Positions 1 through 5,717 of a stretch of 5,741 nt of DNA are shown piece after piece. Location: contig DKMG01000005.1 in the NCBI GenBank assembly GCA_002469975.1, positions 1-5,741 of the forward strand, written 5' to 3'. Under the pieces are notes generated by a model. It saw only the letters and a list, made by a program, of their open reading frames with translations, searched no databases and had not been told where the DNA came from. The stretch's first letter is position 1; each line of letters starts with the position of its first letter. The stretch is from Proteobacteria bacterium UBA7420. GTDB taxonomy: Bacteria > Pseudomonadota > Gammaproteobacteria > Magnimaribacterales > D2472. Both the position numbers and the translations under genes were made by a program.

Positions 1-279
1 AACAGCCTTAACATCATGATTGGTCTTGCCTTCAATTGCTTTGATGCGCTTTGCAGACTTTTCATTAAAATTATTTTTTAGGGTCTTTAAATTTGCTAGA
101 TGGCTATTTGATAGAGATGGAAAATTATTACCGCCATCTGTGCACAAGAAGATTAGCCACTCAATCTCAATTTCAAATCTAATCTTATTTAGATTAGATT
201 CTGAGAAATTGACAGCCAACTCTACAATCTTTTGGTTATATCGGTTATCAAGAGGAGAAATAATTTGTTCAATTTTCAT
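1..279 (-). CDS. purB: Adenylosuccinate lyase, N-terminal part (cut by window edge)
   Basis: PurB is a cytosolic fumarase/aspartase-superfamily lyase. It acts twice in purine synthesis, releasing fumarate from SAICAR and from adenylosuccinate. Translating the minus strand from the ATG at 279 gives 93 codons that stay open to the left edge, so about four fifths of a usual ~456-residue protein lies outside. Landmarks seen: SPLDNRY at residues 8-14 (E. coli SPVDGRY, substrate-binding Arg-Tyr), RFEIEIEWL at 34-42, and RIKAIEGKTNHDVKAV at 78-93, almost identical to the E. coli segment with the conserved His-Asp. The catalytic signature loop is not in view. The start gives an N-terminus two residues shorter than E. 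coli. There is no Shine-Dalgarno; a TATAAT lies just upstream. It follows mnmA by 14 bp, so it is probably co-transcribed with mnmA, with or without its own promoter. A plus-strand open frame at 20-304 is its antisense shadow. Confidence 0.95.
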   Translation of the reverse strand, partial: MKIEQIISPLDNRYNQKIVELAVNFSESNLNKIRFEIEIEWLIFLCTDGGNNFPSLSNSHLANLKTLKNNFNEKSAKRIKAIEGKTNHDVKAV

Positions 280-286
280 AATGGCA

Positions 287-292
287 ATTATA
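287..292 (-). promoter_or_regulatory. Candidate -10 box for purB (TATAAT)
   Basis: On the minus strand a perfect TATAAT lies directly after the mnmA stop, with 7 bases between it and the purB ATG. A transcript starting at normal distance would begin at or within a base of the start codon, giving a leaderless mRNA. No purine-rich ribosome-binding sequence lies between the genes, which fits. There is no recognisable -35 hexamer 16-18 bp upstream and no extended -10, and such hexamers are common by chance in AT-rich DNA, so confidence is low. Confidence 0.3.
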
Positions 293-293
293 G

Positions 294-1391
294 CTAGAGT
301 TTGATTGATTTAGCTATGATGCCGCCACCTAAACATTGATTGTCAGAGTAAAGTACGGCTGACTGACCTGGCGCAATAGCCCTAATAGGCTCTTCGAACT
401 TTAAATGAACCTCCTTATTTCCGAACACAGCTTGGCATTTAATTGGCTGGCCTCGATGCCTTACCTGTACTAAGCATTCTAGTAATTTTGGTTCTTCAGT
501 CAAAACATTAATCCATTTCATTGATTCCATTATTAAGCCAGAACTCATGAGCAATGAATTTGACCCACCCTGGCATACATAAACCTCATTCAGATCAATA
601 TTTTTGTCATATACATACCAAGGCAGTTCAGATTTATTTTTAATACCGCCCACATTAAGGCCTTGGCGTTGTCCTTGAGTGAACAGAAGGGCGCCTGGAT
701 GCTCTCCAATAATCTGACCTTCGAAATCCTTGATGTGACCTGGTTTAAAAGAAATAAAGCGTTTTAAAAAATCACGAAGGTTTTTTTCGCCAACAAAACA
801 AATACCAACAGAATCTTTTTTATCATGATTAATAAAATTATTTTCTTCTGCAATCTTCCTGACTTGGTCTTTCGGTAAGTCTTGGAGTGGAAACAGGCAT
901 TTAGAAAATTCGTCTTCTTTCACCTCATGCAAGAAATAAGTTTGATCTTTGTTTTGATCATGGGCTCTCATCAAACGAGTTTGACCGTTTACATTCTCTA
1001 GTCTTGCGTAATGACCGGTCGCTATAAGGTCAGCACCTATTTTAAAAGCATAATCTAAAAAAGATTTAAATTTAATCTCGCGATTGCAAAGTATGTCTGG
1101 GTTTGGAGTTCTACCTTTTTCATGCTCTGATAAAAACTCTTTAAAAACCCTATCCCAATATTCATCACTAAAGTTAGCTTTATGAAGAGGAATATCTAAC
1201 GCATCACAGACCTTAGAAGCATCAGCAAAGTCTACCTCTGATGTGCATACTTCCCCGGGTTCATTTTGCCAGTTCTGCATGAAGAGACCTTGAACGTTAT
1301 AACCCTGATCCTTGAGAAGAAGTGCAGCAACAGACGAGTCAACGCCACCGGACATTCCAACAACAATCTTCTTACCCGCATTATTTGACAT
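294..1391 (-). CDS. mnmA: tRNA-specific 2-thiouridylase MnmA (TrmU)
   Basis: MnmA puts sulfur on C2 of the wobble uridine (U34) of tRNAs for Lys, Glu and Gln. It activates the base with ATP and takes sulfur from the IscS/TusABCDE relay. The protein has 365 residues (E. coli 368). Seen: PP-loop ATP motif SGGVDSS at 14-20; catalytic Cys102 in NPDILCN; TGHYAR at 125-130; the second catalytic Cys198 in GICFVG; GQRQGL at 240-245; and the C-terminal beta-barrel region with RHRGQP at 311-316. Both cysteines needed for the persulfide/disulfide cycle are present, so the enzyme should be active. The ATG at 1391 has an AAGG Shine-Dalgarno 6 bases upstream, and the PP-loop begins at a normal distance from it. 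It is transcribed away from icd. In E. coli and Pseudomonas hflD lies between mnmA and purB; here it is absent. Confidence 0.98.
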   Translation of the reverse strand: MSNNAGKKIVVGMSGGVDSSVAALLLKDQGYNVQGLFMQNWQNEPGEVCTSEVDFADASKVCDALDIPLHKANFSDEYWDRVFKEFLSEHEKGRTPNPDILCNREIKFKSFLDYAFKIGADLIATGHYARLENVNGQTRLMRAHDQNKDQTYFLHEVKEDEFSKCLFPLQDLPKDQVRKIAEENNFINHDKKDSVGICFVGEKNLRDFLKRFISFKPGHIKDFEGQIIGEHPGALLFTQGQRQGLNVGGIKNKSELPWYVYDKNIDLNEVYVCQGGSNSLLMSSGLIMESMKWINVLTEEPKLLECLVQVRHRGQPIKCQAVFGNKEVHLKFEEPIRAIAPGQSAVLYSDNQCLGGGIIAKSIKL

Positions 1392-1397
1392 AAATTA

Positions 1398-1401
1398 CCT
1401 T
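1398..1401 (-). promoter_or_regulatory. Shine-Dalgarno of mnmA
   Basis: The minus strand reads AAGG followed by six bases and the mnmA ATG at 1391. This supports that start over later in-frame codons. It and the icd site are the only clear ribosome-binding sequences in the window. Confidence 0.7.
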
Positions 1402-1429
1402 ACAGCCGTCTATTTAAAGCTCTTTTTAG

Positions 1430-1435
1430 AGTATA
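1430..1435 (-). promoter_or_regulatory. Candidate -10 box for mnmA (TATACT)
   Basis: On the minus strand TATACT (five of six consensus bases) lies 38 bp before the mnmA ATG and would give a leader of about 30 bases containing the AAGG site. The -35 position, near 1453-1458, is AT-rich without a TTGACA match. The box overlaps the plus-strand TATAAT assigned to icd. Confidence 0.4.
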
Positions 1436-1437
1436 AT
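1432..1437 (+). promoter_or_regulatory. Candidate -10 box for icd-clpS-clpA (TATAAT)
   Basis: A perfect TATAAT lies 47 bp before the icd ATG, predicting transcription from about 1444 and a leader of about 40 bases. The -35 match at 17 bp spacing is poor (TCTATT). A second AT-rich run at 1448-1460, containing TATTAT, is an alternative -10. As the only sizeable non-coding stretch upstream of icd, clpS and clpA, this region probably controls all three. No ArcA or Cra operator could be recognised by eye. Confidence 0.45.
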
Positions 1438-1472
1438 TCTCACCGATTTATATTATATAAGCGTTTAATCAC

Positions 1473-1478
1473 AAGGGG
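1473..1478 (+). promoter_or_regulatory. Shine-Dalgarno of icd
   Basis: AAGGGG ends six bases before the icd ATG at 1485. It is the strongest ribosome-binding site in the window and fixes the icd start. Strong loading here fits high icd expression and would feed ribosomes into the overlapping clpS and clpA genes. Confidence 0.75.
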
Positions 1479-1484
1479 ACAGCA

Positions 1485-2738
1485 ATGAGCTACAAACATA
1501 TTAACATTCCTACCGAAGGCACTAAAATTTCAATGGATAATGGGGCATTAGTTGTTCCAGATAATCCAATTATCCCATTTATCGAGGGTGACGGCATAGG
1601 AATAGATATTACTCCTGCAATGATAGATGTTGTTGATAATGCGGTGAAGGTTGCATACAACGGATCTAAAAAGATTTCATGGATGGAAGTTTACTGTGGT
1701 GAGAAATCAACCAAAGTTTACGGCGAAGATACTTGGCTTCCAGATGAAACCATCGATGCATTAAGAGAATATATAGTTAGCATTAAAGGACCTTTGACGA
1801 CTCCTGTTGGGGGAGGCATTAGATCCCTTAATGTTTCTTTAAGGCAGATTTTAGACTTGTATGTTTGCTTGCGACCAATAAGATATTTTTCTGGAGTGCC
1901 AAGCCCCGTAAAAAATCCATCTCATGTAGACATGGTAATTTTTAGAGAAAACTCAGAAGATATCTATGCTGGTGTTGAGTTTGAAGCTGGCTCACCAGAA
2001 TCAAATGCAATGGTGAAAATTCTTCAAGAGCAATTCGGCGTGACTCAAATTCGCTTTCCTGAAAATGTTGGATTAGGTGTAAAGCCTATCTCAAAGCAGG
2101 GTACCGAAAGACTTGTAAAGCAGGCTATTGACTATGCAATCAGAAATAATCGCTCCTCTGTGACACTAGTTCATAAAGGTAATATTATGAAATTTACCGA
2201 AGGTGCTTTTAGGGACTGGGGATATGAGTTGAGCGTCAGCGAATATGGCGGAGAGTTGTTTGATGGCGGCCCCTGGGTCACAATCAAAAATCCTAATAAT
2301 GGCAACAGCATTGTTATAAAGGATGTCATTTGTGATGCCTTCCTTCAGCAAATCCTAACTAGACCTAAAGAGTATGATGTTATTGCAACCATGAATCTAA
2401 ATGGTGATTATGTTTCAGATGCCTTAGCAGCATGCGTTGGCGGCATTGGCATAGCTCCAGGTGCTAATATTGGTGATGAATCAGCTTTGTTTGAAGCAAC
2501 TCATGGAACAGCACCTAAATATGCAGGACAGGACAAAGTTAATCCTGGCTCATTGATTCTATCTGCTGAAATGATGTTGCGTCATTTGGGATGGGTGGAA
2601 GCAGCTGATTTAATTATTTCTTCTATGGAAGCAGCTATTAACGACAAGATGGTCACTTATGACTTTGAAAGGCTGATGGATGACGCCAACCTAGTATCTT
2701 GCTCAGGCTTCGCGCAGGAAATGATCAAAAGAATGTGA
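1485..2738 (+). CDS. icd: Isocitrate dehydrogenase, NADP+-dependent
   Basis: Icd is a cytosolic TCA-cycle homodimer that oxidatively decarboxylates isocitrate to 2-oxoglutarate, making NADPH. At 417 residues it matches the 416 of E. coli, and key residues align with an offset of one. Isocitrate binding: Ser114, Asn116, Arg120, Arg130 and Arg154. Catalysis: Tyr161 and Lys231. Metal binding: Asp284, Asp308 and Asp312. Coenzyme choice: HGTAPKY at 340-346 with Lys345 and Tyr346, plus Val352, Tyr392 and Arg396. This is the bacterial NADP+ set; NAD+ enzymes differ at these positions. Ser114 is the residue phosphorylated by AceK in enteric bacteria, so that control is possible, but aceK is not in view. 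The ATG at 1485 has a strong AAGGGG site. The final ATG codon and TGA stop overlap the GTG start of clpS, which suggests co-transcription and translational coupling. Confidence 0.98.
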   Translation: MSYKHINIPTEGTKISMDNGALVVPDNPIIPFIEGDGIGIDITPAMIDVVDNAVKVAYNGSKKISWMEVYCGEKSTKVYGEDTWLPDETIDALREYIVSIKGPLTTPVGGGIRSLNVSLRQILDLYVCLRPIRYFSGVPSPVKNPSHVDMVIFRENSEDIYAGVEFEAGSPESNAMVKILQEQFGVTQIRFPENVGLGVKPISKQGTERLVKQAIDYAIRNNRSSVTLVHKGNIMKFTEGAFRDWGYELSVSEYGGELFDGGPWVTIKNPNNGNSIVIKDVICDAFLQQILTRPKEYDVIATMNLNGDYVSDALAACVGGIGIAPGANIGDESALFEATHGTAPKYAGQDKVNPGSLILSAEMMLRHLGWVEAADLIISSMEAAINDKMVTYDFERLMDDANLVSCSGFAQEMIKRM

Positions 2739-3079
2739 AGATTCTGCAATCTTCATCCTCTGATACCCACCCTTCATCTGATCAGGGCACGGTTGTACTT
2801 GAAGATAAACCTGAGCTCAAAGAACCACCTTTGTACCAGGTAGTCCTGCTGAATGATGATTTTACTCCCATGGATTTTGTAATCTATATTCTCCAATCTA
2901 TTTTTGGTTATGAGCATGAAAGGTCAACTCAGATAATGTTGGCTGTTCATTCAAAGGGCAAGGGAGTTTGTGGTATATTTCCTAAAGAGATAGCAGAAAT
3001 GAAATCTCATGAAATTAACGAGCTAGCAAGGACCCATGAACACCCCTTAGTTAGCGATATAGAGCCACTTACAGATTAA
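2735..3079 (+). CDS. clpS: ClpS, N-degron adaptor for ClpAP
   Basis: ClpS binds proteins with N-terminal Leu, Phe, Tyr or Trp and hands them to ClpA for degradation by ClpAP (bacterial N-degron pathway). From the GTG at 2735 it has 114 residues (E. coli 106). Seen: core LLNDDFTPMDFV at 38-49 with Asn40, Asp41, Asp42, Thr44 and Met46, then Met68 and His72 in MLAVH. These match the E. coli pocket residues N34, D35, D36, T38, M40, M62 and H66, so normal specificity is expected. Residues 1-30 form a Ser/Asp/Glu-rich flexible tail, the part that in E. coli engages the ClpA translocation machinery. No in-frame ATG precedes the core. The GTG overlaps the icd stop by four bases (GTGA) and gives a normal length, so I chose it over a TTG at 2699 that would extend 12 residues into icd. 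The ribosome-binding signal is weak (AGGAA, 14 bases upstream). Confidence 0.93.
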   Translation: MKILQSSSSDTHPSSDQGTVVLEDKPELKEPPLYQVVLLNDDFTPMDFVIYILQSIFGYEHERSTQIMLAVHSKGKGVCGIFPKEIAEMKSHEINELARTHEHPLVSDIEPLTD

Positions 3080-5328
3080 TGTTTAGCAAAGATTTAGAGC
3101 AATCAATCGCAAATTTATTTGACCAGGCACAGGATCAAAATCTTGAGTACCTGACCATTGAGCATTTACTCCTCATGCTCATTTCTGACTATGATGTTCG
3201 CCAAGCCCTAGAAACCAATGACGTTAACTTAAATACCTTAAGAGAGAATCTAGAGGAGCATGTTCGCGATAACACTCCTGTAAAAGTAGATTCAAAGAAG
3301 CCAGTCCAGCCTACACTCGGATTTCAACGCGTTCTTCAAAGAGCTGTATTCCATGTTCAGTCATCAGGCAAGGGTGTTGTTAAACCTATTAATCTTCTAG
3401 TTGCAATTTTTTCAGAGAAAGAGTCTCACTCAGTTTATCTTCTTTCAAAACAAGGAATTGGTCGCCTTGATATCGTCTCATACATATCGCATGGTCGACC
3501 CTCCACCTCAGAGGAAAGTGTGAATGATTCTGACTCAGAAGAGCAGGTTCTTGATGAGCCAGTCTCTGCTGAGCTAGAGTTTCTGATTGACCTCAATGAA
3601 CTAGCAAGAGCAAATAAAATTGATAAATTGATTGGTAGGTCTGACGAGGTTGAGAGAATCGTCCAGATATTAGCTAGGCGCACAAAAAATAACCCATTGT
3701 TAGTGGGCGAGTCTGGAGTAGGGAAGACCGCTATTGCAGAAGGATTGGCCCATTTGATTAATGAAAAAGAAGTTCCTGAGTTTCTGCAAGAATCATCTTT
3801 GTACTCTCTCGATATAGGTGCATTAATAGCGGGCACAAAGTATAGAGGTGATTTTGAGAAGCGACTGAAGTCTGTTTTAAGCTTTTTGGATAAGGCAACT
3901 AATCCAATATTATTTATCGATGAGATACACACCATTATAGGAGCTGGCTCAGCCTCAGGTGGTAGTTTAGATGTCTCGAATCTTCTTAAGCCTGCACTAG
4001 GCAAAGGGAGTCTAAGGTGCATCGGTTCAACAACATTTCAAGAATTCAGAGGTGTATTTAATCAAAACCAAGCTCTTTCACGAAGATTTCAAAAGATTGA
4101 TGTGCTTGAGCCCTCTGTAGAAGACTGCGTTCTTATATTGGATGGCCTGAAAGGTAACTATGAGTTACATCATAATGTTCAGTACTCCCATGAATCTATT
4201 AATTCAGCTGTTAATCTTTCAAAAAGATTCTTAAATGATAGGTTCTTACCTGATAAAGCCATTGATCTAATAGATGAGACGGGCGCTTTATTAAATATTG
4301 GAAGAAAAAATTCAAAAAAAATAACAGTAAATCAGATAGATATAGAAAAAACTATATCAAAAATATCAAAAATCCCAGAGCAAACTATATCTAGTAGAGA
4401 ATCTATTAATTTGCAGAAGCTTGAGTCAGACCTGAAAACAGTCATTTTTGGTCAAGACACAGCAATTCATAGCCTAGTAAACGCTATTAAGCTATCTAGG
4501 GCAGGGCTCAGAGATGATAATAAGACTATAGGGTCCTTTCTATTTGCTGGTCCTACGGGTGTTGGTAAGACAGAAATTACAACTCAGCTCGCCACTATGA
4601 TGGGTATAGAGCTAGTCCGCTTTGATATGTCAGAGTATATGGAGAGACATACAGTATCTAGGCTTATAGGAGCTCCTCCTGGCTATGTCGGCTTTGATCA
4701 GGGAGGCCTTTTAACTGAGGCAGTGGTTCAAAACCCTCACTGTGTTCTCCTTCTTGATGAGATAGAAAAGGCACATCCTGATATATATAATTTACTTCTT
4801 CAGATCATGGATTCTGGTGTTTTAACTGATAATAACGGCAGAAAGGCTGATTTTAGAAATGTTATCGTGGTCATGACAACAAATGCAGGTGCAGATCTTC
4901 TCGAGAAGAAAACTATTGGTTTCAGCGATCAATCTAATGAATCAGATGCATTGCTATCACTGAAGAAGCTATTCTCACCAGAGTTCAGAAACAGGCTAGA
5001 CGAAATCATACAGTTTAACTATCTACCGATGGAAGTTATTCTATCTATCGTCGATAAGTTCCTTACCAAACTTCAAGCTCAGCTTGATGCAAGAAATATT
5101 GAGCTTATATACTCCAAGAAAGTCTTAAACTGGATTGCTAAAAATGGCTATAATAAAGAGATGGGCGCAAGGCCTATGGAGAGATTTATTACTAATAAAA
5201 TTAAGAAACCACTCGTAGACAAGGTTCTTTTTGGTGATTTAAGTAAAGGTGGTCAGATCAAGGTAGATCTAGATAGAGATGAAATCGCGTTTGAAGCCAA
5301 GAAGAGAACTGTAAAAACTAAAGCCTAG
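3079..5328 (+). CDS. clpA: ClpA, AAA+ unfoldase of the ClpAP protease
   Basis: ClpA forms ATP-driven hexamers that unfold substrates and thread them into ClpP. The 749 residues (E. coli 758) show the full layout. The N-domain, at about 1-140, is the ClpS-docking double repeat; an acidic linker follows at about 141-165. The first AAA+ module has Walker A GESGVGKT (210-217), pore loop KYRG (254-257), Walker B ILFIDE (277-282) and Arg-finger region SRRF (334-337). The second has Walker A GPTGVGKT (491-498), pore loop GYVGF (535-539), Walker B VLLLDE (556-561) and sensor-2 GARPMER (696-702). The ClpP-docking loop carries IGF at 613-615 where E. coli has IGL. There is no coiled-coil middle domain, so this is ClpA and not ClpB or ClpC. 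The ATG overlaps the clpS stop by one base (TAATG) and has no Shine-Dalgarno, implying re-initiation after clpS. The stop overlaps that of convergent infA. clpP is not in the window. Confidence 0.98.
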   Translation: MFSKDLEQSIANLFDQAQDQNLEYLTIEHLLLMLISDYDVRQALETNDVNLNTLRENLEEHVRDNTPVKVDSKKPVQPTLGFQRVLQRAVFHVQSSGKGVVKPINLLVAIFSEKESHSVYLLSKQGIGRLDIVSYISHGRPSTSEESVNDSDSEEQVLDEPVSAELEFLIDLNELARANKIDKLIGRSDEVERIVQILARRTKNNPLLVGESGVGKTAIAEGLAHLINEKEVPEFLQESSLYSLDIGALIAGTKYRGDFEKRLKSVLSFLDKATNPILFIDEIHTIIGAGSASGGSLDVSNLLKPALGKGSLRCIGSTTFQEFRGVFNQNQALSRRFQKIDVLEPSVEDCVLILDGLKGNYELHHNVQYSHESINSAVNLSKRFLNDRFLPDKAIDLIDETGALLNIGRKNSKKITVNQIDIEKTISKISKIPEQTISSRESINLQKLESDLKTVIFGQDTAIHSLVNAIKLSRAGLRDDNKTIGSFLFAGPTGVGKTEITTQLATMMGIELVRFDMSEYMERHTVSRLIGAPPGYVGFDQGGLLTEAVVQNPHCVLLLDEIEKAHPDIYNLLLQIMDSGVLTDNNGRKADFRNVIVVMTTNAGADLLEKKTIGFSDQSNESDALLSLKKLFSPEFRNRLDEIIQFNYLPMEVILSIVDKFLTKLQAQLDARNIELIYSKKVLNWIAKNGYNKEMGARPMERFITNKIKKPLVDKVLFGDLSKGGQIKVDLDRDEIAFEAKKRTVKTKA

Positions 5329-5543
5329 CGACCCCTAAATGTAATTCTTCCTTTTGTTAAGTCATAGGGAGTCATCTCAACCTTAACCTTATCACCAGTC
5401 AATATTCTGATGTAATGCTTGCGCATCTTTCCAGAGATGTGAGCTTCTATAATGTGATCGTTCTCAAGCTTTACTCTAAAAGTAGTGTTCGGGAGAGTTT
5501 CTATCACTTCACCTTCGAATTCTAAATTGTCTTCTTTTGCCAT
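5325..5543 (-). CDS. infA: Translation initiation factor IF-1
   Basis: IF-1 is a small OB-fold protein that sits in the ribosomal A site of the 30S subunit and helps IF-2 and IF-3 select the initiator tRNA. The 72 residues equal the E. coli length and match it closely throughout: MAKEDN at the start, ETLPNT at 14-19, HISGKMRK at 35-42, YIRILTGDKV at 44-53 and GRITFRGR at the end. The ATG at 5543 gives the standard N-terminus. The only purine-rich bases upstream (AGG three bases before the ATG) are too close for a normal Shine-Dalgarno. A TAAAAT lies six bases upstream. The gene converges on clpA as in E. coli, but there serW and intergenic DNA separate them; here their stop codons overlap. 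Confidence 0.98.
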   Translation of the reverse strand: MAKEDNLEFEGEVIETLPNTTFRVKLENDHIIEAHISGKMRKHYIRILTGDKVKVEMTPYDLTKGRITFRGR

Positions 5544-5549
5544 GCGCCT

Positions 5550-5555
5550 ATTTTA
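5550..5555 (-). promoter_or_regulatory. Candidate -10 box for infA (TAAAAT)
   Basis: On the minus strand TAAAAT (five of six consensus bases) is followed by six bases and then the infA ATG, so a transcript from it would start at the A of the start codon. No good -35 is present. An alternative is a promoter inside the AT-rich block at about 5604-5625, with AAGACA (minus strand, 5632-5637) as a weak -35 and a leader of roughly 55-60 bases. Confidence 0.25.
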
Positions 5556-5603
5556 ACCCATTAATTTAAGGATTGAGGGTTTATTTTAATAACCAATATT
5601 TAA

Positions 5604-5619
5604 CATAATATATATTATG
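5604..5619. repeat. Perfect 16-bp AT-rich palindrome upstream of infA
   Basis: CATAATATATATTATG reads the same on both strands with no spacer; the next base on each side breaks the symmetry. It lies 60 bp before the infA start. It contains TATTAT and CATAAT on each strand, so it could serve as -10 sequence in either direction or as a dimeric-protein operator. Low-complexity AT sequence can also produce such symmetry by chance. Confidence 0.6.
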
Positions 5620-5668
5620 CGAACCTAATAGTATGTCTTTTACCTTAACCCGCCATAAGCTTATTTAT

Positions 5669-5717
5669 CGCAAGCCATGATTTAGATTTGGGTTTGGCTT
5701 CGTTTTGTTGCTTTTTT
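5669..5717 (+). terminator. Weak terminator-like hairpin with T-rich tail
   Basis: On the plus strand AAGCCA (5672-5677) pairs with TGGCTT (5695-5700). Two more CG pairs are possible (5669-5670 with 5701-5702) if C5671 is bulged. The loop is 17 bases, and a T-rich run follows at once (5703-5717, TTTT GTTGC TTTTTT). The long loop and interrupted T tract make it a poor intrinsic terminator. No plus-strand gene lies just before it; it could only stop read-through from clpA across infA or an unseen small RNA. Confidence 0.2.

Noticed and set aside
20..304. Plus-strand open frame of 94 codons at the left end
   Set aside because: It is antisense to the purB N-terminus, which is recognisable residue by residue against E. 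coli PurB; the plus-strand product has no recognisable features.
1420..1430. Small inverted repeat CTCT-TTTT-AGAG between mnmA and icd
   Set aside because: A four-base stem is too weak to be a terminator, and it lies between divergent starts where none is expected.
2166..2351. Minus-strand open frame inside icd
   Set aside because: It overlaps conserved icd coding sequence and has no ribosome-binding site or recognisable product; it is a shadow frame.
3435..4022. Minus-strand open frame of 195 codons inside clpA
   Set aside because: It lies opposite the first AAA+ module, which is intact and conserved. The translation is low-complexity Ser/Pro-rich and typical of an antisense shadow.
5633..5680. 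Short plus-strand ORF from an ATG (15 codons)
   Set aside because: It has no ribosome-binding site, is very short, and has no recognisable features; nothing separates it from chance.
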